From Grifola frondosa (lineage: Eukaryota; Basidiomycota; Agaricomycetes; Polyporales; Grifolaceae): a stretch of DNA of 64,000 nt. The translations under genes and the position numbers were made by a program. The stretch is from NCBI GenBank assembly GCA_001683735.1, contig LUGG01000002.1, forward strand, positions 1,984,001-2,048,000, written 5' to 3'. Every line of letters starts with the position of its first letter. Positions within the stretch are counted from its first letter, which is position 1. Of the stretch, positions 12,081 to 24,021 are shown piece by piece. Under the pieces are notes generated by a model that was not told the origin of the DNA, did no database searches, and saw only the letters and a list, made by a program, of their open reading frames with translations.

Positions 12081-15028
12081 ATGGCTGTTCGCTTTCGCTC
12101 TGAGTCTCCCGCTTTGGTAGATCCACTTCCAATTCGACGTCTTCAAGAGTCCGTTATAAATCGCATCGCTGCGGGCGAAGTACGTCCCATATTCTTGATT
12201 GCTGACTTGTCTCTATCCTAAGAACGGCAGATTATCCACAGACCAGTGTCCGCTCTTAAGGAGCTAATAGAAAATAGCTTGGATGCTGGATCAACGGCAA
12301 TACGGATTACGATCAAAGATGGTGGACTGAAGTTATTGCAGATACAAGACAATGGCTGTGGGATACGCGTGAGCAGGAGAAACGTCTTTCCAATCTTGGC
12401 TGACCGTGTTGTGCAGAAAGACGACTTACCAATACTGGCTGAACGATTTACAACATCAAAGTTGTCTACCTTCTCTGATCTGTCTCATCTGACTACTTAC
12501 GGATTCCGAGGAGAGGCCTTGGCATCGATATCTTATGTTTCGAATTTGACCGTAATCACGAAGACCAAGGGTGACAGTTGTGCATGGAAGTAAGTTACAA
12601 GTGCGATTGAACATGACTCGTTTTTGACTTTCATAATAGGGCGTGTTATCAAGATGGTTCACTGATTTCAACAAAGGCTGGGACCTCTGCCGAACCTAAG
12701 GCATGTGCAGGGAATGATGGTACAACGATTACTGTATATATTCGAACAGTTCTCTAAGCCTTCGTTCTTTACTTATACACCTGGTTTTTTTCTCAGGCGG
12801 AGAACCTTTTCTATAATACTCCCACCCGACTGTCTGCTTTGCGCTCTTCCTCAGAGGAGTATGCTCGTATCCTCGATGTGGTTACGAAATATGCTGTGCA
12901 TAATCCCAAGGTGTCCTTCACCTGTAAGAAAGTAGGTCATTGTATCTCTTTTTGAAATGTATCGTCCGAAGCCTCATACAGTGGGTGCGCCAGGCAGCAT
13001 CTCCCACTCCTGACATATCGACCCCATCCTCGTCCACTACGCAGCAGACTATTCGATTACTCTACGGCCAAACAATAGCCAAAGACATTCTGCATGTGGG
13101 CATATCCTCATCCGACAATGCAAGTTCTCATGACGAAGGAGAGGACGATGATTCGGAATCATGGAGTGCAGAATCATACTTCACTAATGCCAATTTCCAA
13201 GCGAAGAAGATGGTTTTCCTGCTATTCATAAATCGTAAGCATCTCCGTCTCAAGAATTATTATTTGCCTCTCATACCACGTTGCTCTGACAGATCGTCTA
13301 GTGGAGTCGTCGCGCATCAAGAAAGCAATAGAAGCGGTTTATAATGGAATTCTCCCTAAAGGAGCATCTCCTTTCGTTTATCTCAGGTAGGTCATCTTTC
13401 CTGATTCATGACGTCGCTTCATTTCCACTTCCACTCTTGATAGTCTTCTGATCGATCCGCGCTCTGTGGATGTTAATGTACATCCGACGAAAAAAGAAGT
13501 CCACTTCCTCAACGAGGACGCTATCATCGAACGAATATCCGACGTCATTCAGGAGACGCTCATTGGACAAAGCCAGTCACGGGTATTCGAGTATCAGGTC
13601 TAGGTCTACCTTACCTTGTTCATATCGTAGCAAGCCCAGCTGATTCATGTTCGCCACTAGACCCTACTCACCGGTGGCGTTGCCGAGCTTACGAAGGACA
13701 GGGAAAAGATCAAAGGGAAGGCGAAGGCTGTAGAGTTGGATACAGAGCAAGACGTGGCGTCAGGGAGTGTAGAAGGCAGTCCCTCACGTAAGTAGATCCC
13801 GTTCCCCTTAGTTCTCCACGTTTATTGCTGATCGGTCTTTAGTATCCCAGGCTGTCAAGAAAAAGACGCTATCGAAAAACAAAGTACGCACATCGTTGCA
13901 GGACCGCACCCTAGACTCGATGTTCCCCATTCTTGCTCCATCTCAACAACCCGGAGCGGCAGTCCCTCAAAGCAACACTGCCGATTATTCTCCTTCAACA
14001 CAGCCTACCGTGAAGTTTCGCGAAATCAAGGAGTCACAGTGTTACCTTACCTCGGTCCGAAATTTACGTCAGGCCGTCAGAAAGGGCAAACATCATCGTA
14101 AGTGTTGAGGCTCTTGCACGCTTCCTAGCTTCTAATGGTTCGCTGTGCGTCGCAGACCTTAGCGAGATATTGGAGAAGCACACATTCGTTGGTATTGTTG
14201 ACCTTGACCGGTGTCTGTCGCTTATTCAACACTCGACCAAGCTGTACCTTGTAAACCATGGCGCTCTCTCGTTAGTATTGTCATTTTAACTCCTTAAGTG
14301 ATCCGCTTACATCTATGTCTATACAGGGAAGAACTGTTCTATCAATTAGGACTGCGGCAATTCGGGAACTATAGCCGCCTGAGACTTGATCCTCCGCCAC
14401 CACTGCGAACACTTGTCACCATCGCTGTTGATGCTGAGGATGGCATTGACAAGAGTCGTTTGAGTAAGCCGGAAATCATCGACGTACGTCCATTGGAAAC
14501 CTAGAGCAGTCAGAGGCGATTTTTACTGACGGTTATATCATCTCAGTGTATTGTGGATACCGTGATGGCTCGGCGGAATATGCTCCAGGAGTATTTCTCG
14601 ATGTCTGTAAGTGCCGAAGGCCTGGTCGAGAGCATTCCGCTCTTGCTCGGGGACTACACACCGAATCTTGACAAGCTTCCATTGTTCCTGATGCGCCTGG
14701 GTCCCCAGGTACGTGTCCACTCCAAATATATGCCCAAATTCCTGCTGACCCTGACTAATAGGTGAACTGGACGTCAGAGATGGAGTGTTTTGACACATTT
14801 CTGCGCGAATTAGCTTTCTTCTATGTTCCTGAGCCACTCACACCGGCGATAAGTCAAGAGCTAAGAAGTGAAGACATGGGAGAAGAACGCGCGATGAAGT
14901 GGCAAGTTCAGCATGTGCTGTTCCCGGCCATATCCCGTTACTTGGTACCACCAAAAACGTTGCTCGATCGAGATGTGGTGCAGGTGGCGGATTTACCAGA
15001 TCTATACCGAGTTTTCGAGAGATGTTAA
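12081..15028 (+). CDS. MLH1: DNA mismatch repair protein MLH1 (MutL homologue 1)
   Basis: I could place 14 exons with GT-AG introns: 12081-12179, 12231-12368, 12417-12589, 12640-12733, 12797-12931, 12982-13234, 13293-13386, 13444-13597, 13661-13787, 13843-14097, 14156-14270, 14327-14483, 14547-14708 and 14762-15028. Phases agree throughout and give about 740 residues, the usual MLH1 length. The N-terminal GHKL ATPase is complete: [28 protein letters not shown] (catalytic Glu, Mg-binding Asn), [18 protein letters not shown] and the [14 protein letters not shown] loop. The C-terminal dimerisation region includes [10 protein letters not shown] and the near-invariant MLH1 tail ending VFERC. MLH1 pairs with PMS1-type partners and nicks or signals at MutS-bound mismatches in the nucleus. 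The acceptor of exon 6 could also be 12 bases downstream, in the same frame. No frame breaks were needed. Confidence 0.97.
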
Positions 15029-16041
15029 CTTAATACACCGCTAATATTCAACTTTGGTAGCAGCACTACTGAAACGTCTGGTACTACTTAGCACAAAACC
15101 CGATGGGATCTAAACTGATTGCTGCAACACCGGAGGGAAGGCAACTACTCCTAATAGTGAGCTTCAAAGCCTACCAATACCTGTAGAGATTGCTTAAGCG
15201 TTAATGCAGTGTTTTATTGTTATCCACATTTCACCTGCGGACGTGGTACATCAAGCGATGAATGTCTTCGATGCCTAACTTTGTCTACTTATGCAGGGAC
15301 TGATGAACATTGTCATCTCTCTGCAGGTACCGACGGAAAATATTCTTATTCGCCATTAATAGCCTAGTCATTAACATGGTAGGGCAGTCGTGTGCAGCTC
15401 CTTAACCATACCACGGAACGGAAATGAAACAAGATTGTAACTGATCGTGGGTCGATCAATCTCGATCTTCACCACAACCGAGAAAGACATCTTCGGGGGC
15501 AAGTGGCTCGAGAACATTAATGGTCATAAATCCAGCATCTAGGCCGCGAACAGGTGCGGTTGCGCTTGTTAATTGGAGCAGCACGGTAGGACGGCCTCGG
15601 ACGACTGCTTGCTGTGCCATCGACGCGAAGTACGACTGTTACACGCACCCACGGGTAAACTTTCTTGATTGTTATTGCTCTTATGTGTTAGGCTATAGCA
15701 CATCTCAAACGAGTTTGCCATAGGTTGCTGATCGAACAGATAACCGGATGTGGCAAATGCACATATGCACGAACTGGAATACATGCATTCCGGTGTGATC
15801 ATGGACTTCTGCCGCAAAAAAAAAAGTTGTGTGCCCTGGTTTTCCGGAAACCTGTGATACTTTTCGAGGGCAGGCTGCAAGGACGCTGAAGATTGAATAA
15901 CAGACATTAGGTACTGTATGTAGGAGTGTGCGCAAAAAGTTTACTTTAATGATACACCTGTATGCGTGGCAAATGGTACAATTGCAGACGAGGAAAATGA
16001 CAATCGAGAGATAAACATAACTGAAGGAGAGTGGAGCGTGA
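15029..16041. other. Convergent intergenic spacer
   Basis: This is the spacer between the 3' ends of MLH1 (+) and the PAG1 homologue (-). Only short motif-less open frames are present (up to about 110 codons at 15569-15907). An A-run at 15818-15827 is the only simple sequence noted. Confidence 0.5.
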
Positions 16042-19000
16042 TCAATGAGAATGGATGGCAGTGGAACGAATAACAGGAGGAGGGTCGAATTCAAACAAGT
16101 CAGACCCAGAATCACTATCAGAGGCATCGGAATCTTCGTAAGGAGTAAGGTTGCCGACGTCGAAGACGTCGACGAAAGGAGTTTGTGGCGTATCCATCGT
16201 ATCCGCAGATTTTGCTAGAATAGCGGCGACCCGAGCCTCTAGCTGGCGGGTAGGCAGCGATCCACTCGAATGGTCTTCTTGGAAATAGCTGCTCAGTTCG
16301 TGAAGGTTCTGCACCATATCACCCAAGTCATCCTCGAGGGGGCGATTCAAGAGCGACGCCACCTCATCGGGTTGGAAATCGATACGCGACGGTCTCGAGT
16401 TGCCTTGGCCAAAGCCGAAGACAGAGCCCGCATTCGCACGGCAGATGTCTCGAAGGGAATTCGGCTGAGGAACACACCAACCGGACGCTTGCGGTATTCC
16501 AAATACCTCCGCTATCGCGTCAACCTCCTTTGTATCCGGCCCAAGATGATGATGGAGGCTCATGCGAAGGACATGTCTAGCGGGCGGACCACCACAAATC
16601 TGCATAGGTTCATCGAGGACATCCAGTGCCTGCGACGCGAGGTCTGTCTCCAACAATCGCAGTAATGGCATCAGAAGCTCCGAACCGAGGAGATCCATAG
16701 GATTCTTCGTTTCTCTCTGCTGGAAGAGAACCTTCAGAATTTGCATCGTGTGGATACGCAACCACCGTTCGCTGTTAAGTACCAGACCCGTAAGCAGGGT
16801 GATGACTTCGGCCCAATGATCCACGCCATAGTGTTCCCTGAGACTGGCGACCGACTGTCGCAGGAAGTCATCCCTTGTGCGGAAGCGGCCCTTCGCAAAG
16901 GATGTCATGATACGATCAATACTAGGTCGTTCTTCCTGCCCTGCGAGCCGTCCAATGTTCAAGGCGAATTCTTGCAACGATTCGTCCTGGGACTCGCTGC
17001 TCATCGCATGGAGACACCAAGGTAAGGATAAGGTATACAGATCACGGACGCGACCTTCAGTAGGATCGATAACCCTATCGTCATCAATTCTGGTCAGGCG
17101 TTGCAGCAATTTGAACGTGATTCCAGACGTTAATGAAGAGCGCATCCCAGTAAGCAAGCAAGGTTGTAGAGACGCCGCCCCACGCCAATTGACTGGCCTT
17201 CTGGCAAGGAGTAGTTCCACTATGTCGGGGTCGTTTAGGTCTAACCTGGTTAACACGGCGTCGAGCAGCTTGAGAATATGAAGATACTCGTTCTCAACTG
17301 TAGTTGAAAGACAAGCCACCGCGCACCAGAAGACTTGCGCTGTCTGCGAATTGTCTAGATTGCCCGACGACGCTAGCGCTGTCACAGTCAGGATGATTTC
17401 GATACTGAAGTTGGAAATGCTCAGATCGTCCTCAGCGATGGTGCTTGCCAGTCGACTGAGTAATTTTCCAAGGTCGTCTGGACCTAGGGCGGCATCAACG
17501 CACGGTAGAGCTGTAGAGATCGCAGAGCGATGGCACGGATGGAGCAAACAGTTCCCCAGGTCAAAGCTAGAGAGCCCCACTCTCTGCACAACGTCGGGTG
17601 CAGTGGCTCCAGAAGATTGAGGATCTCCATTCCGAACCACTTCATCTTAGGCAGAGCCTGCTCGCCTGAGTCATCTTCCGTCCATAGCTGTGTTTCCGCT
17701 TCACGTTCCAGACCCAGGATAGCCGATTTCAGTTCATAGCGAGTTTTGTGTAACGACCTGTCCGGGAGTTCATCGTACCCTGACACACAAGAACGAAGGA
17801 CCTGGAAAATCATATGCCGTGAGCGCTGCTGAACGAACGCTTGACGATGATCGACATGCATGAATAACGCATGAAGGAGGTTCGGGAGCTGCTGTTGGAA
17901 CTCCCAATATCGTTCCAACGCCACCTCAGAAAGGAAGAGCAGGGCAAATTGCGCGACGCCCAAAGACAGTCTCGGCTGTTCGGAGAATAGAATGTCGAGA
18001 TCAGACCATAGCTCGATATCCTCCGCATCGGGATGTGCCAGCCTGTGTTCGATAGTGGGTAGCATCCGGACAGGCTCTATGATACTGCAAAGTTCCTCGA
18101 ACATTTGTCTGCCAATGACGCTTTGCGAGAGGCAGGCGACCACCTTCGCAGCACAGCTGATAAAGACCGCACTTCCAACCTTGTGAGACTGTTCCAGAAG
18201 AAATCGGATTGCGGCGTGCCCATTTGACTGATTCGGTGCGTCTACCAGTCGCGTCCACAAGACAAGGACTTGTTCGGCGTGACTTTCAGCATATCGCGAG
18301 GTGAGCGCCATTAGGTGATAGATCGTGGAACGACCCTCCTTGGACAGCCCTGACTTATCATCAGTCATAAGATCGATATTTGGCACCCAGTATTCGAGGC
18401 TCTGCAAAAGAAGAAGCGGCCCACGCTCGGCACGGTTATCGAAGACTCGTGGAATCCAGTCAGCAAATTGTGCAAGAACTTTAATCGCGTGGTCCGGGTG
18501 TTCACCAGCGAGTACATCGGATATGAGCCGATGAGCATGAAGGTAAGCACTCGGAGCTGCGCTACCAACTGCGGCCTCATATTGCACCATAGAGATGATC
18601 CCGGATGTCTGTTCATGGATGACCTCGAGCATATTAAACGCCTGACGCCGGATTTCCAACAATGGGTGACAAAGATTGGAGAGCCCGAGGCAAACAATTT
18701 GACTGAAGCTGAAGGCGTGACCAGTTCCATTACAGATGACGTCCGCAACGGCTTCAAAAAATCGAGCGTTGCTCGTATCCAGTTCCCGTGTGGTTACGAA
18801 AGCTCTTCTGAGAACTTCGTCGAGGAAAATGCCATCGCATGTGTCGTGAGCAAGGAGCGATCTCAACGCTTTCCTGGGATCTGGGTCAGTACCAAATTGA
18901 GAAACAAGCTTCTATCGACTGACTTTCCAGCGACCTGGACAGGTTCATGGAACGAAGCCAAAATGGCAGTGATCCTGTCCAAGGTGGGTGATACCTGAAG

Positions 19001-22000
19001 AGGTTTCACATAGTCCAGCATATGTCTATCAGTTGGCGAGGCTGATGAGATGTCCGGGGGAAAGAAGGCTTTGTGCTGCGAAACCACGTCAGGCAAAATG
19101 ATGACTGACGCTATCAAACAACTCACACATAATGCTGCCATGGCTCCAATAGCAGCGTGTGACAAAGCCCGAGTTTCTATTTGGAAGCGCTGAATGAGTT
19201 CAGCCTGACTGGCGGATCATCGAATGACTTCGCCGCCAAAGTCTGCTGAGAACGAGGCGTTTCTTTACGCTGTCGGATTGCTTTCCTAGTTGACACCATT
19301 CCTCGCATAACCTGTACAACACCAGATGCATGTTCGGCGGAATGAATCGATCCGAATCCTTCAAGGTAGCAAGACCATCGAAAAGACGCTCTACGGTACC
19401 GCAGAAGTAGCGACGCAGACGCTGCAAGGAGAAAAGGTCGCGATGTTCAGGAGAACCTAGAAAGCTCTGCATGTTCCGGATATACTTCAAAACATGTGCC
19501 AGAGCGGTTTGTTTTCCAGAGAGCGCTGCTCTTGAAGTAGGCGGGCAGTAAGGTAATAGGTCCGAGCGACCGCGGTTAGAAACCGTTCTTGTCGACGAGC
19601 ACGTCCTACAACTGGAGCGGTGACGTTTTTTGTTCTTGATTCGTCATAGAACTGGCGAGAGGCCAATATACTAAGGTCCTCAAGGAGATGGGAATAGCCG
19701 TGAGCTGGGAAGGCGCTTATGCAAGAGACGGCTGCGTCTCGGAACACGGAGTAGTCAGAGTCCAAAAAACGGCCGAAGTACTTGAAGAGATCGCGAGTAG
19801 TCCCCATCTGCTCCCGATCCAAGTCAATCTCAGAACGTGCGCGAGAATGATCACGCAGAGCATTCGGCGGCTGTCGTGCTTCCGATACTTCAGCCGTCGC
19901 AGATATGATCTTCATCCACGCATGCCATTGAAGAACCGTATCTTTGTTATCATTCACCAACTTCACGCCTTCCTTCTCCCCGAGAGAGCCAGTACGTTGA
20001 GGCAAATTTAGGGGTACCTTGTTACTGACACCAGAGAGCTGGAGGATGACATGGTGGTATCGATTCGCAGCAGCTATCAGTTTCTCGCGGAATGCAAAGA
20101 TTGCAAGCTGCGAACGATCCAGATGAGATTGCACGAATATCGGGAAGATGTTTCTCCATAAACTTCGGTCGATCGCACTCTCGCTGTCTGCAAGACGAAG
20201 AAGAGTATCTTCACGGAATGATTGTTTCCACTGGTCCAATCGAGCGATCTCCTCCGGTTCCAAGGTATCCTGGAGCGCAGTGAGGTATTCGTTAAAAGCG
20301 ACCCTCCCATGAAGAGCGTCGATCAATCGATGTGGAATCTCGCGTTGATCAGGGCTAGGGGTAGACGGCCGCCGTTGCAAATGATTTGTGACCAACTTGA
20401 GCATGCGTATTGCTCTGACGCCCACAGTGTACATTGGCGTCTTGCAATGAGCGAGAAGGAAAAGAGCCCCGGCTTCTATCTCATTGATCCGTGCTGAGAT
20501 GTCTTCGTTCCCCTCCATTTCCCATGTCTCAGCATCCTTCTGCAATATGTCGTGTATCCATCGATCGATCAAGCTGATCCAGAGGTTGAGGAGACGGACA
20601 CATTCGATGGTGAGTTTGAGACCTGAGCCTTCACGCGCGATGGAGGCAGGATCGAACAGGAAAACAAGAGAACCGTGCGAGCAGAGCCGATGCATGTGCC
20701 GAGTCGCTCATGAATCGATGCAGTGCCTGTGTAGCGGCCTCGCCCACCCCGGGTTCGATATGTATAACGCCGCGAATCAACATGTCGAAAACGTCCTCTA
20801 TGGCCAGCGATGGAGCGAGACAACGAGGCCACGACTGGTAGATCATTTGAAGTACAGTGATCTGGGGCACAAACTGATTCGGGTAAGCAACCGAACCCTC
20901 CAAATGGTGCCGAATCACGTAGTTGTGCGCATCTTCATAGGTTGGGCTAATGCGCGATGTCGACCATTGGTCATCGAATATTGACCATTTCCCGACTGTT
21001 TGGTAACATGACCCTGCTAGAACCTTCAAGCACGACGTGGAGCGTTCCAACAAGTCCTTCCAACCCGGCTTCAACACTAGTGAGGGAGCTATGGGTTCGG
21101 AAGACGACGGATAGTCTTCCCAACTGGGAATGCTTGTGAAGTCAGAGCTTGATGGCCATGCTGGAGCTGGCTCTTCCCTTTCGGTAGCACGCAGCGATAG
21201 CAGGAGGGCTTGGAGGGCTATTGTCATCCTCTCCGGGGCCAAGATGTTTGCGATGCTTGACGACGAAGAGTTTATGCTCCGCTCTTGCAGAAGCTCCAAG
21301 CAAAACTCGCTTCCATAATCGAAGTGGCGTGATAGCACGAAGTGGACAATGTAGATGAAAGGCTCGAGGTGATCTTCCTGGGGCATGATCGTGAGACGAT
21401 TGGAAGGGAAAAAATGTTTCAAAACAGAATCCAGCTTTGTAGTAGCAGTCGATGTTGGTTCGTGACACCGATACAGATAAGTCCACAGAAGACGCATGAT
21501 GCCGTTGAGAACTGGGATTCGGTATTGCTTCTCCTGCGACGAGGTGATGAGCCATACTATCTGCGAGCAGAATTGTTTATTTATATTACCTTTAGCTTGC
21601 TAAGACCAGCTTCGAAACAAGCGGACCAATTTCGCAAGAAGTACTCGTGAGGCGCGACACAGAGAGCAGTGACAGCCAATGGGTATGCAACATGCCAATA
21701 TCGAGGCTTGCTCATCATATCCCTTGCCTTGGGATAGATGACTTCGATGGCTTTAGCCCAATCTGGATGATTGACTTCTGCTTGGGCTGTCTGAACACCA
21801 TAATTTAGCGAAGGATATCCTCAGACGTGTGACTGGACGTACTTTGCCTATGGGATGCATCATATGAACCAATGTTTCCGCGAATGTGGTCTTTAATCGA
21901 TGACCATGAGCATTCTCGAAAGATTTGGAAAGCGAAGCTAAGAACTCTGCGTCCTCTTCAAAGGCTTCTGGAGGCCAAACCTAAATGCAACTTGTTAGAC

Positions 22001-23656
22001 TACAAGCAAGGCGCGACAGGTCGCAACCACCCGTACTTTGATGTGCACGTGCTTCAACCCCTTCACAAGATTCTCGTACTTGAAATCCCCGTCCTTGGGT
22101 ACTTGACCAGCAGCTATCGGACTAAGTTCCGCCAAAAAACGATCCGTAACACTCTCAAAACTGACAAGACAGCATGTTCAGCGCAGCATCGATAGGAATA
22201 ACGACAAAACTAACCGGACGTTCGAGAGATTGCCAAGAATTGACGCAAACAAATCTGCATTGCTCCGATGATTCGCGGACTGCGTCAGCATCTTCACATC
22301 TGGCCGTCTGAACTGCTCAAACGTCAGCTCCTCCAATTTGTGCCCGACAGCTTCTCCCAGCCCATCTTTCGAGATTGATTGAGTGGCTGCAATGAGGGCA
22401 CGACACATTATATAGATAGAGGCGAGCGACTTGCGCTCGTTGAGTATAGAGGCGACATCTTGCATGCGCATCCCCGCGGACCAGCCGGAGATTGAGAGAG
22501 ATGATGGCGGATGATATCAGAGCTAACGGCGTCGTTTTGATCGTTTTGACTTTTCCGCCATCGCATGACTGAATCGACTACCGGCTTTGCGTGCTTTTGC
22601 GCAATCTTGCCTAGCGATAGAAGTAGATCATCGAGCTTCTCGTCCATACCGGGACCCATGAAGTCCACGAGACGCACATCTTGGTCCTATAGATGGTTAA
22701 GCACGCGCCGCACAAACGAATCAGAACACATACCACAGGTTGGCTCAGAAACTCGTCTATATGCGACTCTGCGGACCCCGCAAAGCGTATAAAGATTGCA
22801 TGAAGAGCATAATCAGAGGGAGTACGCGGGTCAATGACCACTTTGTCCTCCAAATCCGACAGTGAGCCAAAATCGTCCTGCTGAGCGTATGCGCCAAATG
22901 CGTTGGGCACTGGCGGGACAGGAGGTGGTGAAGACGACAGCGCATGCGGAAATCCGTGATCACTGCCATTGTCGGAACTGTGAAAGATCGAGCCCGAATG
23001 AGAATGTTGAGACCTGGCATACGAATGGCTCTTAGATTTTGAGCTCCGAGCCTTCGAGTCGTTTGAAACGGGTGTAGATGGACGGAAATATGAGGGCTAG
23101 CATTCATTGTAGTGTGTCGATGAGACATTGGAGGCAACTGTGCAAGCGAGGAGGTTGATCGATTGAAGGGATTTTTGAGAACAGGGTATGCCTGATGATC
23201 AAGTGGAGGCATGGGTGGGGGAATATTATCATTCGACTTGGTGCTCTTGAACGCATTGCGAAGAGAGGCAAATGAAGTCTTCTTCGTGAAAGGAGAGCTG
23301 CTGGTGGTAGCGACAGAGGACTGCGTAGAGTGTGCAAATGGAGGTTTGGACTTGCGAACCGCATTGGTGTACTGAAGCGAGCTTGCAGAGTCTTGTGATG
23401 TTACAGAGTCACCGCGAGAATGGAAGTACGACTTCTCTGCACGTTCCGGGAGAGCAAGAGGAGTGATGATAGTAGGAGAGTCCAGCCCAGAGCTCGATGT
23501 GCCCCACAGACTGCCACCATGGGAGCGACCAAAGATTGGGGTTGAGCTGAATTCATCGTCGTCGAAATCTTGGTGCTCGGAAGTTCAGCACGATGAGAAC
23601 AGGACGTATGAGATATACACACCTGGGATTGTTATTTGGACACCATCCGAACTCAT
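16042..23656 (-). CDS. TAO3: Cell morphogenesis protein PAG1 / TAO3 / Mor2 (Furry homologue)
   Basis: A 7.6-kb minus-strand gene, start ATG at 23656, stop at 16042, encoding well over 2,000 residues, the normal size for Furry-type scaffolds. Known members act in the RAM/MOR (NDR kinase) pathway controlling polarised growth. Diagnostic segments in order: VIDPRTPSDYALHAIFIRFA, VDFMGPGMDEKLDDLLLSLG, LNERKSLASIYIMCRALIA, WPPEAFEEDAEFLASLSKSF, MSKPRYWHVAYPLAVTALCV, HLEPFIYIVHFVLSRHFDYG, YFCGTVERLFDGLATLKDSD, VCLGLSNLCHPLLEIRRQAF, SLEYWVPNIDLMTDDKSGLS, GNGHAAIRFLLEQSHKVGS-like and SFAKGRFRTRDDFLRQSVAS repeats of the HEAT/armadillo fold, then an acidic tail. Introns include a small one after the ~11th codon, one at about 22687-22732, one near 22145-22200, one inside VAGK|KALRSLLAH near 18870-18920 and several others. 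The frame must be changed by one base near 23094, 22473, 20662, 19490, 19245, 19212 and 17488. Each break sits between intact conserved segments, mostly in homopolymers. I interpret them as assembly errors. Confidence 0.9.
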
Positions 23657-24021
23657 AGCTCCTTGTGCGCGTGCAGCTCGGCTCCCGCTCCCCTAGGTTA
23701 CAGATACGCCGACGAACAAAAGGATGCGAAAGGAAATGGCTAGCAGTCGGTCGTCGCGACCGCGTCGAGATGAGACAAGTACTATGGAATCCGAAGAATG
23801 GATATAATAGGATATACATTCCAAAAATAGTAAAACAAAAATATTAACAAAATATTAACAAAATAAGTGTTATTAGATATCAGCTGCGTAATGGTAATGT
23901 TAGTGTTATCTGAAAAGTATACGACCTCACTGGGACACTGCCATGGTGCACCGTGCCCTGAGATGTCTCCGCCTCTTCAGGAGTGGCGAAGCCTGCATCT
24001 TGACTGACAACCCCCACCACC
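23657..24021. promoter_or_regulatory. Bidirectional intergenic region between PAG1 (-) and PTEN homologue (+)
   Basis: These 365 bp separate two divergent start codons and must contain both promoters. An AT-rich patch near 23827-23867 repeats the unit aaaatattaac two to three times. No recognised transcription-factor site was identified. Confidence 0.45.

Noticed and set aside
12982..12993. Alternative acceptor for MLH1 exon 6 removing four residues
   Set aside because: Both acceptors keep the frame and I could not choose by motif, so the first was kept and the ambiguity recorded in the gene entry.
16042..23656. Pseudogene interpretation of the PAG1 homologue because of seven frame breaks
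   Set aside because: Conserved blocks are intact on both sides of every break, in-frame nonsense codons are absent, and the same type of break affects RPN1 and TFIIA-gamma, which are essential. Assembly error explains all of them.
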